Origin: Planctomycetota bacterium
Lineage (GTDB): Bacteria; Planctomycetota; PUPC01; JABMSA01; JAUWKK01
Assembly (NCBI GenBank): GCA_030614245.1
Contig: JAUWKK010000079.1
Location: 1 to 9,740 of the forward strand
DNA: 9,740 bases
Direction of reading: 5' to 3'
Each line of letters starts with the position of its first letter. Within the stretch, counting starts at the first letter, position 1. The translations under genes and the position numbers were made by a program. The notes beneath the pieces were generated by a model. It was not told the origin of the DNA, made no database searches, and worked only from the letters and a program-made list of their open reading frames with translations. This document shows, piece by piece, positions 6,308-9,740 of this stretch.

Positions 6308-7030
6308 CTATGCGTGTTGCCTTTGGTAGGCATTCCTAATTGCCTCGATAAGGTCTCTTCCAATTGTCTCATACTGAGCGAACTTTGCGATGTTGTCGTG
6401 GCGAAGGTGGAGTTGGCCTTCGCCCACGTTCCCACGATGCTGGCCTCTCGAATAGTACCGATTTGCTTCCAGTTCCTTTGACGCCAGCACCCAATATCGA
6501 ATCTTGTCTCGCCAGACCGCAACCCAGACGAAAACGTCGCAACACCCTGGTTTGACTTGCTGGAAGTTCATGTCAAACGGCCTATCGGAGTCCGAACAAA
6601 GCGCCTTGACGTAGAGGGCTGCCTGCGACTCGAAGTCAACGGCTCTTGAAGCCTTGACTTCGATCGTAATCTTGCCATCCAAATAGAAATCATATTGGCC
6701 TGAGTAGTCCGGGTCCTTCTTCTTGGATGGCCTCTCGAGTTCTGGAACAAGTTCCCTGAGATGACCCTGAGCCCAAGTCTCTCCAAATCCGCGAGGTGCG
6801 CTGATTTCGAAAATATAGAGGTACATGTTGCGCTCGACGTACTCATCACGCAGAGCATAATAATCGTCCAGACTCAGCTTCTCCCTGCCAAGCAGAGTGG
6901 AGATCATGTAATCATACTCGTTGAACGGATATACAGAAATCAAATTCTCAAGTCGTTCGTATATCTCCGCAGCATCCTCAAGCTCCGAGATCAGCTCTTC
7001 CAGATGATTCTTCAGTTTTTCCACTGCCAC
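6308..7030 (-). CDS. PD-(D/E)xK nuclease, probable type II restriction endonuclease
   Basis: The 240-residue protein has the PD-(D/E)xK core: D114 in GQYDFYLDGK, then E124-V-K126 in ITIEVKAS, on a predicted strand-turn-strand. After it comes DMNFQQVKPGCCDVFVWVAV (153-172) and IRYWVLASKE, which fit the later strands of restriction enzymes. The first 60 residues are helical and charged. It directly follows the methyltransferase gene on the same strand and overlaps its end by 19 nt, starting from GTG at 7030 with no good Shine-Dalgarno. Translational coupling, with methylation enzyme first, is therefore likely. Context makes it the cleaving partner of the methyltransferase. The recognition site cannot be read from the sequence, and I do not recognise the specific family. 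GC content is lower than in the flanking housekeeping genes. Confidence 0.75.
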   Translation of the reverse strand: MAVEKLKNHLEELISELEDAAEIYERLENLISVYPFNEYDYMISTLLGREKLSLDDYYALRDEYVERNMYLYIFEISAPRGFGETWAQGHLRELVPELERPSKKKDPDYSGQYDFYLDGKITIEVKASRAVDFESQAALYVKALCSDSDRPFDMNFQQVKPGCCDVFVWVAVWRDKIRYWVLASKELEANRYYSRGQHRGNVGEGQLHLRHDNIAKFAQYETIGRDLIEAIRNAYQRQHA

Positions 7031-7989
7031 AGATCCAATACGGGGTGTTCAGTTTCTTCCACTTCATGAAGTTCTTGCTCGAATGCATTTCCATTCTGCC
7101 AACCAGTCTTCCCGAAGGCTCGCAAGCGTTCCAATCTACGAATCATGATCTCACAATAGATGGGGTCTGTGTCACAGATGAAGCACTGGCGCTTTAGCCG
7201 TTCAGCGGCGATGAGAGTAGTTCCTGAGTGAGCGAAGAAGTCAATAACCGCATCCCCCTCTTTGGAGCTCGCAATGATAAGTCGCTCAATACACTTCAGG
7301 GGTTTCTGAGCGTAGCAACCGTTGACATTCTGTTCCATCCGATAAAACACCTGCTGGACATCTACCCATACATTTCCCGGGCGAATGTTCTTTGACTTGC
7401 TTCGTTCCATGTTCTCGGTTTTCTTTCCGTTGATGTCTTTGTAGTAGCCGCGCAAGATTTTCGGAATATCTGTGTACTGAACAGTAAAGTCGGGATTGCC
7501 CTTGACGTAAGAAAGGCATTCCTGTCTGACGGCCATCCAGTTCTTCTGCGTGCCATATCCCCTTTGGTTTCGCATCGTAATGAAAGAGCGGGACGCGAAG
7601 TCCTTGAATCTACGCATCATAAGCATGAAATCGGGTAGCGGCTGAAATCCTTCATTTTGGTCTGCCCCCAACCACACGTACAGCGAAGCGTCATCAGCCA
7701 AAGAAGCGTTAGTGGTTTCTATCCATTTCTCACACCATGCGATAAAATCGGCAACGGATCGGGTCCCGAAGGCTACGAGGTTGTATGGAGGATCATGAAT
7801 GGCCAGCTGCGCCTTCTGCCCATCCATCAACTCCTGGATTTGCGCAGAAATGGTTGCATCAACGCAACCCACTCTGTGTCCTCGCTGGGGATCCGTCCAT
7901 ATCTCTCCCGGCGCAAGTCGACAAGATGGCAATAGCGCCTGACGCGTTTCTTCGTCCTCGTCCAGTCTATGTAGCGCGTGGTTCTTCAT
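7012..7989 (-). CDS. Beta-class DNA methyltransferase (probable N6-adenine) of an R-M system
   Basis: The product transfers a methyl group from SAM to a base within a short DNA site. Catalytic motif IV is DPPYN (66-70), near the N-terminus. The SAM-binding motif I (DFFAHSGTT, 250-258) is near the C-terminus, after QKPLKCIERLIIASS (228-242). This order defines the beta class of the N6_N4_Mtase family. DPPY favours N6-adenine over N4-cytosine. The stretch between (about 110-220) should hold the target-recognition region. Motif I has His where the family usually has Gly (FAGSGTT). The 325-residue length is typical. It is the first gene of the R-M pair, with a promoter at 8043-8071 and a leader of about 47 nt. 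Two hand-counted rows gave 47 and 53% GC, against 60% in a queE row, which suggests acquisition by transfer. Confidence 0.92.
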   Translation of the reverse strand: MKNHALHRLDEDEETRQALLPSCRLAPGEIWTDPQRGHRVGCVDATISAQIQELMDGQKAQLAIHDPPYNLVAFGTRSVADFIAWCEKWIETTNASLADDASLYVWLGADQNEGFQPLPDFMLMMRRFKDFASRSFITMRNQRGYGTQKNWMAVRQECLSYVKGNPDFTVQYTDIPKILRGYYKDINGKKTENMERSKSKNIRPGNVWVDVQQVFYRMEQNVNGCYAQKPLKCIERLIIASSKEGDAVIDFFAHSGTTLIAAERLKRQCFICDTDPIYCEIMIRRLERLRAFGKTGWQNGNAFEQELHEVEETEHPVLDLWQWKN

Positions 7990-8042
7990 ATTCTCATTTC
8001 ATCCCCAACGGCACCTTTTCACCCGTTCCAACTTCCACGCCA

Positions 8043-8071
8043 ATTCTACCCTCTCATGACCCCTCTGTCAA
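8043..8071 (-). promoter_or_regulatory. Near-consensus sigma-70 promoter of the R-M operon
   Basis: On the minus strand TTGACA (8071-8066), a 17-nt spacer, and TAGAAT (8048-8043) match the consensus at 6 of 6 and 5 of 6 bases. The transcript would start near 8036 and reach the methyltransferase ATG at 7989 after about 47 nt. The promoter sits in the block duplicated at 8948-9160. Confidence 0.72.
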
Positions 8072-8114
8072 ACGCCACATCGGCATTTCCGAGGCTCTCT
8101 CGGTGTGAGCTTAA

Positions 8115-8219
8115 CGCTTCGCTCGTCTGCGGCTCATTATGCTGCACGCGAAGCTCACCACACGCCGCGTCGATTCCCGCATCATTCCGCAGGTGCATCG
8201 GGTGTTGGGGGTGGGGTAG
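8115..8219 (+). pseudogene. queE 3'-end fossil, copy B
   Basis: In frame with the stop at 8217, codons from 8115 read RFARLRLIMLHAKL and then RRVDSRIIPQVHRVLGVG. The last 20 or so match the QueE C-terminus DSRIIPQVHLVLGVK. Changes against the other fossil are mostly non-synonymous, so it is not under coding selection. There is no upstream radical-SAM part, as the sequence before it is the R-M promoter. It is a relic, not a gene. Confidence 0.75.
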
Positions 8220-8336
8220 GGGGGGGTCGGATGGTGATCCTGCTCGCGATCTCGCGCGCGTTTGAAAACATCAGCCATCAGTCCTTGTTCTCCGTCCCTG
8301 GCATAACTCGTCCCAGTATCCAACACATCCGACCCG

Positions 8337-8882
8337 TCACGGCGCGCACCAGCGGGCTGTTCCATCGGGGTCAAACAGCAACAGAGAAGACTCCGGGTAA
8401 TTGATCGTCTTGCCGTCGGGTGTCTTGGTCAATGTTCCCCCCAAGCAGGCGCGGGGGTTGCCGTTCTCGTCGATCAGGGTCAGCGCCGGCCCGTCCTTGT
8501 CCACGCTCAGCATGGCGCGGGTGTTGCCGTTCTCGTCCCACAGGTCGAGCCTCGGCCCGTCCTTGCCCACGCCCAGCACAGCGCGGAGCTCCCCCTTCTC
8601 GTCGATCAGGGCCAGGCTCGGCCCCTCATTGAGCACGACCAGTCCGCCGCGGCTCTCGCCGTTCTCGTCCTCAAGGACGAACTTTCGGGCGCGGATTTCC
8701 TTCGCTCCGGTCATGATCATACCGGCCCCGGCGGGCTGCGCCGGCGCCGGCGCCGGCCCAACGGCCCAGGCAATAAGGCCGATCCCAAGGCAAAGGGCCG
8801 CCCCGGCCAGCAGCCAGAGGTTGCAGCGATTCACGCGGCTCAGCTTCTTCTCCAGATTCTCCAGGCGTTCTTCGGTGGTCAT
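8337..8882 (-). CDS. Single-pass membrane protein with 22-residue DENG/DGP repeats
   Basis: The 181-residue product has a short charged helix that could form a coiled coil (TTEERLENLEKKLSRVN), one membrane segment (about 21-42, NLWLLAGAALCLGIGLIAWA), a Pro/Ala linker, and then repeats of the form L-x-DENG-xx-RAxLxV-xx-DGPxLxL. Asp residues at 72, 94, 116 and 138 are spaced by exactly 22, with a last degenerate unit DPDG at 171. The repeats look like beta-hairpin units. Similar proteins occur in planctomycete-like genomes from memory, with no known function. A longer frame opens with GTG at 8975, but the predicted transcript starts near 8973, so the ATG at 8882 with AGGAAA before it is preferred. 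It lies alone between two queE fossils, downstream of its own consensus promoter. Nothing shows a link to the R-M pair. Confidence 0.82.
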   Translation of the reverse strand: MTTEERLENLEKKLSRVNRCNLWLLAGAALCLGIGLIAWAVGPAPAPAQPAGAGMIMTGAKEIRARKFVLEDENGESRGGLVVLNEGPSLALIDEKGELRAVLGVGKDGPRLDLWDENGNTRAMLSVDKDGPALTLIDENGNPRACLGGTLTKTPDGKTINYPESSLLLFDPDGTARWCAP

Positions 8883-8979
8883 GCGTGGTTTCCTTTCTTC
8901 TTCGCCACTTTCTTTTTCGCTGGCATAGTCTATCCTTAGTGCCACCAGCACCTTTTCCCCTGCACCAAGTTTCACGTTA

Positions 8980-9008
8980 ATTATACCCTCTCATGATCGC
9001 CCTGTCAA
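8980..9008 (-). promoter_or_regulatory. Perfect-consensus sigma-70 promoter of the repeat-protein gene
   Basis: On the minus strand TTGACA (9008-9003), a 17-nt spacer and TATAAT (8985-8980) match the consensus at all twelve positions with optimal spacing. The transcript would begin near 8973 and carry about 90 nt before the ATG at 8882. A full match is uncommon for chromosomal genes and predicts strong constitutive transcription unless a repressor acts. Confidence 0.8.
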
Positions 9009-9051
9009 ACGCCAGATCGGAATTTTTGGCTCTCTCTCCGTGCGGGGTTGA

Positions 9052-9156
9052 CGCTTCGCTCGTCTGCGGCTCATCACGCTGCAAGCGAACCTCGCCGCAC
9101 GCGGCATCGATTCCCGCATCATTCCGCAGGTGCATCGGGTGCTGGGGGTGAAGTAG
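9052..9156 (+). pseudogene. queE 3'-end fossil, copy C
   Basis: From 9052 the frame reads RFARLRLITLQANLAARG and then IDSRIIPQVHRVLGVK, ending in TAG at 9154. It matches the last 24 or so residues of QueE (VQRKLAARGVDSRIIPQVHL and so on) with few changes. An in-frame TGA at 9049 closes it upstream. In another frame just before, CCGTGCGGGGTTGACGCT reads PCGVDA, similar to QueE PRRGVAA, so the fossil may extend to about 9035 with a one-base shift. It is better preserved than copy B. Confidence 0.78.
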
Positions 9157-9172
9157 GGGCCGATGCCACGGG

Positions 9173-9740
9173 CTACGGCACCTCAGCCGGCACCTCTGTC
9201 CGCATGGTGCGGGCGATTGTGGCGACGTAGACCTTCCTCGCGCCGGCGTCGAGCAGTTCGCGCGAGCATTCCGCGGCCGTCGCGCAGGTCGTCATTACGT
9301 CGTCGATCAGCAGGAGCGTCCGCCCCGTGATGGCTTTCGGCCTGCGGACGCTGAACGCTCCGCGAAGCTGGAGCATTCTCTGGGCGCCGCTGCGCGTTGT
9401 CTGCGATGCAGTGGCCACCACCCGTCTCAGGTGGCCATCAAGCACGGGCAGGCCGAAATGCGCCGCAACGTGCCGGGCCAGCAACTGCGATTGATTGAAT
9501 CCGCGAGACAGCGCGCGGCGCCAGTGCAGCGGCACCGGTACGACGGCATCGGCCTGCCCGGCGAGCCCCGCTGCCGCCAGGCGTTCGATCAGCAGCTCCG
9601 ACAGCGGTTTCGCCAGCGCGCGGTGCCCGGCCAGCTTGAACCTGAGGATCATCTCTCGCCCGCCGCCCGCATACCTGCAAGGGGCGACCGCCCGCGCGAA
9701 GAATAGCGGCTTGCCGGCGCACGATGGACATCTGGCGGAG
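9173..9740 (-). CDS. comF: ComF family phosphoribosyltransferase-like protein, N-terminus cut by window edge
   Basis: ComF proteins belong to the type I phosphoribosyltransferase fold and are linked to DNA uptake (ComFC) or of unknown role. The frame enters at the right edge with CPSCAGKPLF, part of the N-terminal zinc finger, then REMILRFKLAGHRALAKPLS, PVPLHWRRALSRGFNQSQLL and the PRPP-binding loop LLLIDDVMTTCATAAECSRE. In that loop Cys replaces the usual Gly of TTGAT. The window shows about 188 residues and probably lacks the first few tens, including any first Cys pair. An internal ATG at 9652 is not the start, because the family motif continues upstream of it. It is convergent with the queE fossil C, 16 nt from stop to stop. 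Confidence 0.9.
   Translation of the reverse strand, partial: SARCPSCAGKPLFFARAVAPCRYAGGGREMILRFKLAGHRALAKPLSELLIERLAAAGLAGQADAVVPVPLHWRRALSRGFNQSQLLARHVAAHFGLPVLDGHLRRVVATASQTTRSGAQRMLQLRGAFSVRRPKAITGRTLLLIDDVMTTCATAAECSRELLDAGARKVYVATIARTMRTEVPAEVP

Larger units (their letters stand above)
8011..8223. repeat. Promoter-plus-queE-tail block, copy B
   Basis: This block aligns gap-free to 8948-9160 at about 175 of 210 bases (hand count). It holds, from left to right, the methyltransferase leader, its promoter, a 24-nt stretch identical in both copies (8114-8137), and the queE end fossil. It begins 22 nt upstream of the methyltransferase ATG. I see no open gene in it other than the fossil, so 7990-8336 is otherwise empty. 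Confidence 0.85.
8948..9160. repeat. Promoter-plus-queE-tail block, copy C
   Basis: This is the second copy of the block at 8011-8223, gap-free over its length. It carries the consensus promoter of the repeat-protein gene and a queE end fossil. It finishes 12 nt before the comF stop, so the fossil here is in the convergent position that an original queE end would occupy next to comF. Confidence 0.85.

Noticed and set aside
8103..8163. Integron attC site
   Set aside because: The stem has GTT on the left and AAC on the right, opposite to the RYYYAAC...GTTRRRY order, and no integron integrase is in the window.
6215..8223. QueE next to a DNA methyltransferase and nuclease as a 7-deazaguanine DNA-modification (dpd-like) system
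   Set aside because: No DpdA, QueC, QueD or other dpd gene is present, QueE is in a housekeeping-type context, and the R-M genes are convergent and bounded by repeats.
8401..8928. 175-codon plus-strand open frame
   Set aside because: It is the antisense shadow of the 22-residue repeat gene, Ser/Pro/Arg-rich as expected from the GC-rich complement.
8883..8975. GTG start at 8975 for the repeat protein
   Set aside because: The consensus promoter at 8980-9008 predicts transcription from about 8973, past this codon, and the ATG at 8882 has a better ribosome site directly before the membrane segment.

Overview
The window looks like an accessory-rich stretch of a GC-rich bacterial chromosome. It has no rRNA, tRNA, CRISPR array, transposase or integrase that I can see. 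Several traits suggest a Planctomycetota-like or similar environmental genome: abundant short palindromic repeats of the 'AGCCCACGGCAACGCCGTGGG' kind, 'VGQAFQPA'-type hairpins, a zinc-ribbon plus proline-rich protein, and a TM protein with DENG/DGP repeats. This assignment rests on remembered resemblance and has not been searched. Promoters of sigma-70 type (TTGA.. / TATA..) are readable at several genes.

Left part (1-2420, minus strand): an operon-like run tyrS -> tmk -> a small CPxC zinc-ribbon protein that leaves the window at position 1. The last gene has no stop inside the window and overlaps the end of tmk. A readable promoter lies about 250 nt upstream of tyrS, and the leader between them is built of GAACAG-type repeats.

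Middle (2425-6214, plus strand): a 600-bp repeat field with two copies of a four-stem structured repeat and one VGQAFQPA-type hairpin. It is followed by a promoter, a GH29 alpha-L-fucosidase, a PhnP-like metallo-beta-lactamase-fold phosphodiesterase, a third copy of the structured repeat, and queE (7-carboxy-7-deazaguanine synthase). queE carries a hairpin of the intergenic VGQAFQPA family in frame just after its radical-SAM cysteines.

Right part (6149-9740): two accessory units lie between queE and a convergent comF. Unit 1 is a two-gene restriction-modification system (beta-class DNA methyltransferase, then a PD-(D/E)xK nuclease). Unit 2 is one membrane protein with 22-residue repeats. Each unit is read on the minus strand from a near-consensus or exactly consensus sigma-70 promoter. 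Behind each promoter lies a decayed copy of the last codons and stop of queE. The intact queE end and the two fossils therefore form three direct repeats (6149, 8154, 9091) that bracket the units. The two promoter-plus-fossil blocks align without gaps over about 210 bp at roughly 83% identity (hand count). My reading is that the queE 3' end has repeatedly taken up gene cassettes, with comF on the far side marking the ancestral convergent neighbour. This is the most unusual feature of the window. The mechanism is unknown and no recombinase is in view.
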